DNA from: Acidobacteriota bacterium | GTDB taxonomy: Bacteria; Acidobacteriota; Terriglobia; Acidiferrales; UBA7541 | NCBI GenBank assembly: GCA_003161495.1 | Contig: PMOP01000446.1 | Span: 1 to 5,492 of the forward strand | Direction of reading: 5' to 3' | DNA length: 5,492 nt | Shown here: piece after piece, positions 1-5,492 of the stretch | Position numbering within the stretch: position 1 is the stretch's first letter | Layout: each line of letters begins with the position of its first letter | Made by a program: the position numbers and the translations under genes | The notes under the pieces: model-generated | Seen by the model: the letters and a program-made list of their open reading frames with translations, nothing else | What the model was told of the DNA's origin: nothing | The model's database searches: none

Positions 1-1248
1 GAATTCGCGCCGGATGCGTTCACCTTTGCGCGCGCGGTCGGATTGCCTGGAGCGGGAGGGCTTCCAAAATCCGGCAAAAAAGGCGCCGCAGCTGAACGGC
101 AATTCGCAAAATCGCCGGAAAAACTGCGGCACGAAAATCGTGCCGCCTGGATGGCCCTGACAATTTACAAGAGGGTGCTCGAAAAATTGCAGCGTGAGCC
201 GGTCGAGGATTTCCGGATTGATTTTGAGGATGGCTACGGGAATCGGCCCGACGCGGAAGAAGACCAGCACGCGAAGCTTGCCGCCGAGGAAGTTGCCAAG
301 GGGATGAGCGAGGGTACGTTGCCGCCGTTTATCGGCATACGCCTCAAACCGTTTTCGCCAGAAATGCGGGATCGGAGCATTCGCACGCTCAATCTTTTTG
401 TGAGTTCGCTGTGCGAAGCGGCACACGGTCGCTTTCCCGCAAACTTCGTTGTCACTTTGCCTAAAGTCGTTATTCCGGAGCAGATGGCGGCGCTTGCGCA
501 TTTGCTCGATGCGATGGAGCCCGCGCTGGGCTTGGAAAAAGGATCGTTGCGCTTCGAGATGATGGTCGAAACGACGCAGGCGATCCTGAACGATCACGGG
601 GAGTCGAGCTTGCCGGGATTTCTGGCGGCATCGGGCGGGCGGTGCATCGCCGCGCATTTTGGGACTTACGATTACACGGCAAGCTGCAGCATCACTGCGG
701 CCTATCAAGTGATGGACCATCCCGCTTGCGACTTCGCCAAGCACATGATGCAGGTCGCGTTTGCGGGCACAGGAATTTGGCTCTCCGATGGCGCGACGAA
801 TGTGTTGCCCACGCCGCCTCACCGCGCGGAAAAGGGCAAGCGGCTCTCGCGCGGCCAGCAGGAAGAAAATCGCGAAGCCGTTCATCGCGCGTGGCGGCTT
901 CACTACGGACATATTCAACACTCGCTCATTTCCGCGTATTACCAGGGTTGGGATTTGCATCCGGCGCAGCTGCCGACGCGGTACGCGGCTGTGTTTTCCT
1001 TTTTTCTTGAAGGCCTCGATTCGGCTGCCGCGCGCCTGAAGAATTTCGTCGAAAAAGCGGCGAAGGCTACGCTGGTGGGCGACGTGTTCGACGACGCCGC
1101 GACGGGGCAAGGCCTGCTGAACTTTTTCCTGCGCGCGATTAACTGCGGAGCGATCAGCGAAGCGGAAGCGGAACGCCTGACCGGCGTGACAACCGAGGAG
1201 TTACACTCCGGGTCGTTCCTGAAAATCTTGAAGAATCGCACAAAATAA
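1..1248 (+). CDS. CitE/HpcH-like TIM-barrel lyase family protein (DUF6986 type), 5' partial
   Basis: The reading frame is open from base 1 to the TAA at 1246-1248. The first possible start, TTG at 43, is probably an internal leucine, so the gene begins upstream of the window. It resembles the DUF6986 group of the HpcH/HpaI/CitE aldolase-lyase superfamily, which are soluble metal-dependent TIM barrels acting on small oxo-acids or acyl-CoAs. Visible landmarks are RIDFEDGYGNRPDAEED (about 214-264), whose acidic residues correspond to the Asp/Glu pocket of CitE proteins; FIGIRLKPF (about 328-354); VVTLPKV (about 448-468); MVETTQ around 562-579, with the Glu codon at 568-570 as likely metal ligand; and HFGTYDYTA (655-681), equivalent to the FG-x-D strand of CitE. 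No signal peptide or membrane segment is visible. It converges on a purine-degradation operon. The specific reaction is unknown; handling of a glyoxylate-derived product is only inference. Family membership is fairly sure, substrate is not. Confidence 0.85.
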   Translation, partial: EFAPDAFTFARAVGLPGAGGLPKSGKKGAAAERQFAKSPEKLRHENRAAWMALTIYKRVLEKLQREPVEDFRIDFEDGYGNRPDAEEDQHAKLAAEEVAKGMSEGTLPPFIGIRLKPFSPEMRDRSIRTLNLFVSSLCEAAHGRFPANFVVTLPKVVIPEQMAALAHLLDAMEPALGLEKGSLRFEMMVETTQAILNDHGESSLPGFLAASGGRCIAAHFGTYDYTASCSITAAYQVMDHPACDFAKHMMQVAFAGTGIWLSDGATNVLPTPPHRAEKGKRLSRGQQEENREAVHRAWRLHYGHIQHSLISAYYQGWDLHPAQLPTRYAAVFSFFLEGLDSAAARLKNFVEKAAKATLVGDVFDDAATGQGLLNFFLRAINCGAISEAEAERLTGVTTEELHSGSFLKILKNRTK

Positions 1249-1332
1249 AATTGCGCTGTTGTTAGGCTGCCTATCTTGTTCCGAGTTCGATCGGCGGAAT
1301 GTATCTCGTCCGGTTTACCCTAGAATGGTGGT

Positions 1333-1415
1333 TTTTGTGGCGCCGGCGTCCCGCCGGCGATTTCTCCGTCTTGCTGTAACGCTAAAATCGCCGGCGGGAC
1401 GCCGGCGCCACAAAA
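1333..1415. repeat. Perfect 31-bp inverted repeat with nested palindromes (REP-like)
   Basis: The left arm (1333-1363) and right arm (1385-1415) are exact reverse complements and are separated by a 21-nt loop. Each arm holds two copies of the self-complementary octamer CGCCGGCG, spaced by TCC or GGA: 1341-1348 and 1352-1359 on the left, 1389-1396 and 1400-1407 on the right. The element fills the gap between two convergent genes and ends 3 nt from the uraH stop codon. RNA from either strand would form a very stable hairpin. It could stop or protect transcripts from both sides, yet neither exit side carries a U-tract, so it is not a canonical intrinsic terminator. The paired, inverted, palindromic layout is what is known for REP/REPIN-type dispersed repeats. 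No target-site duplication is evident. Confidence 0.85.
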
Positions 1416-1418
1416 CCT

Positions 1419-1757
1419 TCAACTTCCGCGATACGTCGAATAGCCGAATGGACTGATTAATAGGGGCACATGGTAATGCGTTTCGGGGTGAGTCACTTCA
1501 AATACGATCGAGATTTCCGAATAAAATGTTTCGACATGCAATTCCCGATAATATGCGCCGGCGTTGAAGAGCAGCCGATACGTCCCTTTGTCCAATGAAA
1601 TATCTCCCAGCAGGCCTGTGCAACGCCCATTGGCATCGGTCAATCCAGCGCCCAGCGTTTTCCACGTATCGCCGGACTTTACCTGCAATCCGACCTGGAA
1701 GCCGACGGCCGGGCGGCCGCGGGAAGTGTCGAGAACGTGGGTCGTAATTTCGCTCAT
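1419..1757 (-). CDS. uraH: 5-hydroxyisourate hydrolase (transthyretin-like)
   Basis: This 112-residue protein is a full-length member of the transthyretin-related HIU hydrolases, which hydrolyse 5-hydroxyisourate, the product of urate oxidation, to OHCU. The N-terminal signature THVLDTSRGRPA (residues 6-17) supplies catalytic His7. Arg45 lies in TDANGR. YHVPLLISP (95-103) supplies His96, and the chain ends exactly at the diagnostic tetrapeptide YRGS (109-112). Together these are the family's conserved active-site residues, so the enzyme should be active. The short, leaderless chain points to the cytoplasm; the family is normally a homotetramer. The ATG overlaps the uraD stop as ATGA (1757-1754), indicating coupled translation, and no strong Shine-Dalgarno sequence precedes it. 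It is the last gene of the operon, followed 3 nt later by the inverted repeat. Confidence 0.96.
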   Translation of the reverse strand: MSEITTHVLDTSRGRPAVGFQVGLQVKSGDTWKTLGAGLTDANGRCTGLLGDISLDKGTYRLLFNAGAYYRELHVETFYSEISIVFEVTHPETHYHVPLLISPFGYSTYRGS

Positions 1758-2269
1758 ATCGATCGCTGTTCGCCAGGCAGAAGTTTTTCCAGGCGTATGC
1801 GCGTAATCAAGCGCTGCTGCTCCGCGGCAATCGAAAGCTCGCTCGGAATGTCATTCTGGAGGCGTTGATTGAGAATCGCAAGCATTCCTTCGGCGGTTTT
1901 GCCGGTCGCGCACACGATGTAGATGTAGCCGAATTTTTCAAAATAGGCACGATTCGCTCTGGCGAGCCGCGCTTTCACGTCGTCTGTCGCCGCGCGCGCG
2001 CCGGATTGTTCGCCCGCGGCCCATTGGCGGGCGGAATCTGAGCCGCTCGCGGGTTTGTCACCGATCTGGGGATGATGACTGAAAGCTTCCAGCCAATCGG
2101 CGCGTTCGAGTTTCCACCAAATTGAGTCGGCGGCTTTGTGGAGAGCTTCCGTATTTGCATAGGGCCGCTGTGAAGCGACGCTCGCGGCCCAGCGCGCCGA
2201 GCCGCAACAATCCATCAAGGCAGATTCCGCTTGAACGGCTGGCAGCGCATTGAATTCGCCGAGGGTCAT
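1754..2269 (-). CDS. uraD: OHCU decarboxylase (2-oxo-4-hydroxy-4-carboxy-5-ureidoimidazoline decarboxylase)
   Basis: This 171-residue protein matches the usual size of UraD, which decarboxylates OHCU stereospecifically to S-allantoin, the step after UraH. Motifs in order are FNALPA near the N terminus (6-11); AFSHHPQIGDK (62-72) with catalytic His66 before Pro; GEQSGA (86-91) with Glu87; the helix RANRAYFEKFGYIYIVCATGK (from 104), which forms the substrate pocket; and RLQND with a C-terminal RIRLEKLL (Arg159). The start at ATG 2269 is chosen because it lies 1 nt after the alc stop (TGA-C-ATG) and gives the family N terminus. An in-frame ATG at 2350 would add 27 residues that read alc sequence in another frame and do not look like UraD. 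The stop overlaps the uraH start by 4 nt. UraD and UraH are known to act in sequence on unstable intermediates, which fits their adjacency. Confidence 0.95.
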   Translation of the reverse strand: MTLGEFNALPAVQAESALMDCCGSARWAASVASQRPYANTEALHKAADSIWWKLERADWLEAFSHHPQIGDKPASGSDSARQWAAGEQSGARAATDDVKARLARANRAYFEKFGYIYIVCATGKTAEGMLAILNQRLQNDIPSELSIAAEQQRLITRIRLEKLLPGEQRSI

Positions 2270-2270
2270 G

Positions 2271-3278
2271 TCAGGAAACCCGCTTCGCCGCAGTTCCAAA
2301 AATACGCAGGCGCGCGACGCCGCCATCGGGGTAAATGTGGAAACGCGCATGCGTGATTTCGCCCGAGTCCAACAACTCTTTTTCGTAGACGTGCCGGGAA
2401 TCCGCTTGCAGCTTCGTCCTCGTCAAAATCTCTTTCCAGGGAAGGTCGCCTAGCGCGCCTGGATCGATGAGATCGCGCGGCGCGGCGCATACTTCAAGCG
2501 AGCAGCTTTCCGGGAAATTGCCTTTGAAATGGGAAGTGTCGATTTCAACTCGGCTGACATTTCCCGCGGCGCCGAGACGCACGATGCACCAGTCATGCCC
2601 GGGCCCGCGGCGGCGGCGCGTTTCCCAGCTGTCATGCATTCCGGTCGAGCGGCCCGGAAGGATCAGATTATTGCGCGAGCCGAAAAACATGTCGCTCGAA
2701 ACGATGACCCATCCGCCGTGCTCGACGGCGGCGAGGTCGATCTCGCCTCCTGTCCTCATGAGTGCCGGCCAGTCCGGGATGACTTCGCCGTGGACGCGAA
2801 GGCGCGCCACGCCGCCGTCCGGGTAAATTTTGAAGCGCAGGTGCGTGACCCTGCTCGACGGTGCGATCGTCAAAAGATTCCGTGTGTCGCCCGCGAGAGG
2901 CGACTTCGGCAGCATCACGTGCCACTTCGCTGCGTGATCTTCGAGTTGCGCGACGCCGGGATCGCCATCCACCGCGCACGCTTCGAGTTCGCAATGCTCC
3001 GGATAATTCCCTTTGAAATATGCGGTATCCACGACGACGCCGTGAATCACGCCGGGAAGGCCTAATTTCACGATGCACCAATCGTAGCCCGGTGTTCTGC
3101 GGCGGCGCGTCTCCCATCCATCCATCCATTTGCCGACGTCCGTGTATTTGTCCGCGATCCAGACAGGAGCGGAAGCTTTTAATAGGTTTTCTTTCGGGGC
3201 AAAAAATTCATCGTTGGCGGCAAACACTCGGCCGCCCAGCCGTTCGGCGGCTAGATCGATGTATTCGGTGAAATCCAT
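2271..3278 (-). CDS. alc: Allantoicase (allantoate amidinohydrolase)
   Basis: The 335-residue product belongs to the allantoicases, which split allantoate into ureidoglycolate and urea. It shows the family's two tandem jelly-roll-like repeats. Repeat 1 has WMDGWETRRRRTPGYDWCIV (51-70), VDTAYFKGNYPE (83-94) and HLRFKIYPDGGVARLRVHGE (146-165). Repeat 2 has HDSWETRRRRGPGHDWCIV (215-233), IDTSHFKGNFPE and HARFHIYPDGGVARLRIFGT (310-329). The two halves are offset by about 163 residues and the match continues to the C terminus. Length is normal for the family and no signal peptide is seen. The ATG overlaps the allB stop in the pentamer TGATG (3280-3276). Using allantoicase rather than allantoate amidohydrolase means nitrogen leaves as urea, so urease or a ureidoglycolate-processing enzyme should exist elsewhere. 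Identity is very secure. Confidence 0.97.
   Translation of the reverse strand: MDFTEYIDLAAERLGGRVFAANDEFFAPKENLLKASAPVWIADKYTDVGKWMDGWETRRRRTPGYDWCIVKLGLPGVIHGVVVDTAYFKGNYPEHCELEACAVDGDPGVAQLEDHAAKWHVMLPKSPLAGDTRNLLTIAPSSRVTHLRFKIYPDGGVARLRVHGEVIPDWPALMRTGGEIDLAAVEHGGWVIVSSDMFFGSRNNLILPGRSTGMHDSWETRRRRGPGHDWCIVRLGAAGNVSRVEIDTSHFKGNFPESCSLEVCAAPRDLIDPGALGDLPWKEILTRTKLQADSRHVYEKELLDSGEITHARFHIYPDGGVARLRIFGTAAKRVS
3114..3129. repeat. Tetranucleotide tandem repeat (CCAT)x4 inside alc
   Basis: Four exact copies of CCAT on the plus strand (ATGG on the coding strand) lie within alc and encode the Trp-Met-Asp-Gly-Trp stretch (residues 51-55) that leads into the WETRRRR signature. Because the protein motif is family-typical, the repeat is probably a by-product of coding rather than selected as a repeat. 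Gain or loss of one unit would nevertheless shift the frame early in the gene. Confidence 0.7.
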
Positions 3279-4639
3279 CAGCGTTCGCCTCGCCGCAAAA
3301 GTGCTCCACTCGGAGTGCCCAGGAAGCGCCCCCGATCACAGATCATTTCGCCGCGCAGAAATGTGGCTTGCACAACACCGCGCAACGAATGTTTTGCATA
3401 GGGCGTTATCTTGTGCCGGTGTTGCAGCATCTCGGGCTTCACGATGAAGCGCTTCTCCGGATTCCAGACGACGATATCGGCATCATATCCGATTGCAATC
3501 GCGCCTTTATATTTTTCCAGTCCCGCGAGGTGTGCCGGGCCGCTGGACATCCAACGTACCAGATTATTCAGAGAACTATTTCGCCCGTTCATTTTTGTCC
3601 ATACCGCGGAAAGGCCGAGTTGCAGGGAAGCGATTCCGCCCCAGGCTTTAAAAAAATCTCCCGTGTCGAGACATTTCATTGCGGGCGGAGAGGGCGAATG
3701 ATCGGAGACAATAAAATCAATCGTACTCTTGCCGAGAGCGGCCCAAAGTTTCTTATTATTTTGCAGATCTCGAATGGGCGGAGCGCATTTGAATTCCGTT
3801 CGCCCGTTGCGGATCGATCCTGAAGTGAAAAATAGATAGTGCGGGCAAGTTTCCGCGGTAATGCGCAGGCCTTCTTTTTTTGCGCGTCGAATCAGCGGAA
3901 CGGAAAGCTCGGAGGAAAGATGAACGATGTGAACACGCGCTTTGAATTCGTGCGCCAGGCGGATCATCATCTCAACCGCTTTTGTTTCGGCGCTCGGCGG
4001 ACGCGATAGCAGCCATGTTGTGTACTTTGCTGGATTGGATTTTTCCAGTTTTTTGTTGGCCTCTTCAATCGGGCCCGGCAATTCGGCGTGAACGAGCAGC
4101 GGGGCATCGAGCGCGGCCAATTGCGGCAGCGCGGCCCGGAGATCGTTTTCGTTAACGCCGGAAAATTCCGGCACGCCCGATGGCACTAGAAAACACTTGA
4201 AGCCGAACGCGCCTGCCTGATAAAGCGCGCGCAGCTCTCCCGAATTTCCCGGCACAACTCCACCCCAAAAGCCGACGTTGACCCAGCACTTGCCGTGCGC
4301 TGCGGAGCGTTTCGTTTCGAGCGCCGCCGCCGTTGTCGTCGCGGGAATACTGTTGAGAGGCATGTCGATCAGCGTGGTCACTCCGCCCGCGGCCGCCGCG
4401 CGCGTTGCCGTCTCGAACCCTTCCCAATCCGCGCGTCCCGGCTCGTTGATGTGGACATGCGTGTCCACAAGGCCCGGCATGACGACGGATTCTCCTGCGT
4501 CGTAAATATTTTTGCCGGAAGGAAGGTCGTTGTAACCCGCGATGGCCTCGATCGCGCCTTCACGAATGTGTACTGTCGCCGCCCGAATTCCCTCGGGCGT
4601 CACGACGCGCTTGCCGCGGATGGCGTGAACGTCGGTCAT
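3278..4639 (-). CDS. allB: Allantoinase (dihydroorotase-like amidohydrolase)
   Basis: This 453-residue enzyme belongs to the cyclic amidohydrolase superfamily and hydrolyses allantoin to allantoate. All binuclear-metal ligands are visible: His61 and His63 in GLVDTHVHINEPG (56-68), the lysine to be carboxylated, Lys148, in GFKCFLVPSG (146-155), His184 in LLVHAELP, His240 in VHIVHLSSE, and Asp313 in IVSDHSP (310-316). WEGFETATRAAAAGGVTTLIDMP (from 72) and the allantoinase-like LLSRPPSAE (210-218) support allantoinase over dihydroorotase or hydantoinase, as does the position between other allantoin-pathway genes. Length equals that of known bacterial AllB. It is cytoplasmic, with no leader. The ATG overlaps the upstream FAD-subunit stop as ATGA (4639-4636), and its stop overlaps the alc start by 1 nt. 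I see no disrupted residues. Confidence 0.96.
   Translation of the reverse strand: MTDVHAIRGKRVVTPEGIRAATVHIREGAIEAIAGYNDLPSGKNIYDAGESVVMPGLVDTHVHINEPGRADWEGFETATRAAAAGGVTTLIDMPLNSIPATTTAAALETKRSAAHGKCWVNVGFWGGVVPGNSGELRALYQAGAFGFKCFLVPSGVPEFSGVNENDLRAALPQLAALDAPLLVHAELPGPIEEANKKLEKSNPAKYTTWLLSRPPSAETKAVEMMIRLAHEFKARVHIVHLSSELSVPLIRRAKKEGLRITAETCPHYLFFTSGSIRNGRTEFKCAPPIRDLQNNKKLWAALGKSTIDFIVSDHSPSPPAMKCLDTGDFFKAWGGIASLQLGLSAVWTKMNGRNSSLNNLVRWMSSGPAHLAGLEKYKGAIAIGYDADIVVWNPEKRFIVKPEMLQHRHKITPYAKHSLRGVVQATFLRGEMICDRGRFLGTPSGALLRRGER
3288..3291 (-). promoter_or_regulatory. Likely ribosome binding site for alc
   Basis: On the minus strand GAGG (3291-3288) lies 9 nt before the alc ATG at 3278, inside the end of allB. 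It is the only junction in this operon where I see a plausible Shine-Dalgarno core. The allB, uraD and uraH starts lack one and may depend on re-initiation from the upstream stop codon. Confidence 0.4.
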
Positions 4640-5492
4640 TTCGCGAGCTGCGAAAGAAATTCTTCGAGCAAGTTTTGCGCCACGCGCAAACGGTAACGCG
4701 CGGTCGAGCGAATGTCGTCGATGGGCACGATTTCTCGCGCAAGGATTTCCCTTGCAGCGGCGATGACCGTCGGCGTGACGCTATTACCCCGCAATGCGTC
4801 CTCCGTATTTATCGCGCGCAGCACGACGGGAGCGACGCTTCCAAGCGCGATTCTAATGTCGCGAATCGCGCCGTTCTCGACGAGCGCCGCGCCCGCAAAG
4901 CACACCTTGGAAATTGCCTGCGCCTTGCGCGTGCCCACTTTCCTGTAATACTGCCGCCACGGTGTGGATCGGCGAGGCAGGCGAATGGCGCGAAGCAATT
5001 CATCGGACGCGAGCTGCATCTTTTTGTAGCCGGTGTGGAATCCGTGATACGGCAGCCAATGCGCTTTGCGAATGGAAATCAATTCGATGTCAGCGTCGTA
5101 AACCAGTAAAGCGGGCGGGGAATCGGCCGCGGGCGAAGCATTCACAATATTTCCGCCCAGCGTGCCGCGATTTTGCGTGGCGATGCTGCCGGTTTCGCGT
5201 GCCGCGGCGCACAGCAACGGAAATTCCGACTGCAGCACCGGATGCTTCTGAATTTCCGTGTACGTTGTTAACGCGCCCAGAATCACGAAATCGGCGGACA
5301 CTTCGATGCCGCGCAAATCTTCCAGCCTCGCCACGCTCAAATATCGCTTGTGAGCGAGCTTTCCTGCTTCGAGCAGCACCATCAAATCAGTGCCGCCCGC
5401 GAACGGCCGCCAAACTCCCGGCTCGCGCGCGAGAATAGCGAGCGCTTCCGAAAGGCTTCCCGGAACGCGCAAATCGTAAGCGGGAATGTAGG
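4636..5492 (-). CDS. FAD-binding subunit of a xanthine dehydrogenase-type molybdoenzyme, 5' partial
   Basis: The frame is open to the right edge. The TTG at 5472 that could serve as a start is preceded in frame by Tyr-Ile-Pro-Ala-Tyr-Asp, typical of the N terminus of these subunits, so the real start lies just outside. The chain has the medium (FAD) subunit architecture, counting from that TTG codon: PFAGGTDLMVLL (23-34) binds the FAD diphosphate, TLGGNIVNASPAADSPP (104-120) is the second FAD motif, and KVGTRKAQAISKV, near the start of the C-terminal CO-dehydrogenase flavoprotein domain, completes it. In three-subunit enzymes (E. coli XdhB, Bacillus PucC) this subunit passes electrons from the 2Fe-2S subunit to NAD+ or another acceptor. 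Sequence alone does not distinguish xanthine dehydrogenase from CO dehydrogenase or aldehyde oxidoreductase paralogues. The allantoin-pathway genes coupled downstream make xanthine or hypoxanthine the best inferred substrate. The molybdopterin and iron-sulfur subunits are not in the window. Confidence 0.9.
   Translation of the reverse strand, partial: YIPAYDLRVPGSLSEALAILAREPGVWRPFAGGTDLMVLLEAGKLAHKRYLSVARLEDLRGIEVSADFVILGALTTYTEIQKHPVLQSEFPLLCAAARETGSIATQNRGTLGGNIVNASPAADSPPALLVYDADIELISIRKAHWLPYHGFHTGYKKMQLASDELLRAIRLPRRSTPWRQYYRKVGTRKAQAISKVCFAGAALVENGAIRDIRIALGSVAPVVLRAINTEDALRGNSVTPTVIAAAREILAREIVPIDDIRSTARYRLRVAQNLLEEFLSQLAK

Noticed and set aside
1..6. EcoRI site exactly at the window start, suggesting a clone end
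   Set aside because: GAATTC is common and also occurs elsewhere here, for example at 2252-2257. Six bases at an edge are not evidence of a cloning junction.
642..1010. Plus-strand open frame in another frame of the CitE-like gene
   Set aside because: It is nested in the same strand of a well-supported gene, with biased composition and no recognisable domain.
1251..1277. Promoter-like TTGCGC / TATCTT pair
   Set aside because: The spacing is 15 nt, the match is weak, and no plus-strand gene follows it.
1341..1407. Possible CRISPR repeats (recurring CGCCGGCG units)
   Set aside because: There are only four short palindromic units arranged as an inverted pair, with 3-nt gaps rather than 30-40-nt spacers.
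1333..1415. Canonical Rho-independent terminator
   Set aside because: The hairpin is very strong, but no U-tract follows it on either strand: plus exit reads CCTTCAAC, minus exit reads AAACCACC. It is kept as a repeat with possible terminator-like effect.
1259..1456. 65-codon plus-strand open frame in the intergenic region
   Set aside because: It runs through the inverted repeat and into the 3' end of uraH on the opposite strand. It has no recognisable motif and no convincing ribosome binding site.
2529..3065. Long plus-strand open frame (178 codons) opposite alc
   Set aside because: It is fully antisense to a securely identified gene, has low-complexity Arg/Ala-rich composition, and shows no family motif. 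It is a GC-driven shadow.
4295..4696. Plus-strand open frame (133 codons) opposite allB and the FAD gene
   Set aside because: It is arginine-rich shadow coding across a known gene junction with no motif or start signal.

Overview
This window reads as a chromosomal piece of a bacterial purine (urate/allantoin) catabolism locus. Five tightly packed genes lie on the minus strand (5492 down to 1419). One gene lies on the plus strand (1 to 1248) and points at them. Both outermost genes run off the window, so their true starts are not visible. DNA is moderately GC-rich by eye. There is no rRNA or other taxonomic marker. The GC-rich CGCCGGCG-type inverted repeat between the convergent genes resembles dispersed palindromes I associate with Acidobacteriota and Verrucomicrobiota, but that placement is an impression and not a result.

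Layout. Positions 1-1248 (+): 3' part of a CitE/HpcH-like TIM-barrel protein of the DUF6986 type. Positions 1249-1418: the only intergenic region, dominated by a perfect 31-bp inverted repeat that ends 3 nt from the last gene of the opposing operon. Then, in transcription order on the minus strand: FAD-binding subunit of a xanthine dehydrogenase-type molybdoenzyme (5492-4636, 5' partial), allantoinase allB (4639-3278), allantoicase alc (3278-2271), OHCU decarboxylase uraD (2269-1754) and 5-hydroxyisourate hydrolase uraH (1757-1419).

How they work together. Known family functions place the genes along one route: xanthine to urate (molybdoenzyme), then urate to 5-hydroxyisourate (an oxidase not seen here), HIU to OHCU (UraH), OHCU to S-allantoin (UraD), allantoin to allantoate (AllB), and allantoate to ureidoglycolate plus urea (Alc). 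Urate oxidase, ureidoglycolate lyase or amidohydrolase, and the other two molybdoenzyme subunits are not in the window. All four junctions in the minus-strand operon overlap by 1-4 nt or are separated by 1 nt, so it is almost certainly one transcript with coupled translation. The plus-strand CitE-like gene may deal with a downstream product such as glyoxylate, but that rests on fold and position only.

I found no mobile element, CRISPR array, RNA gene or clearly new system. The points most worth checking are the role of the CitE-like neighbour, the nested palindromic repeat, and the missing urate-oxidising step.
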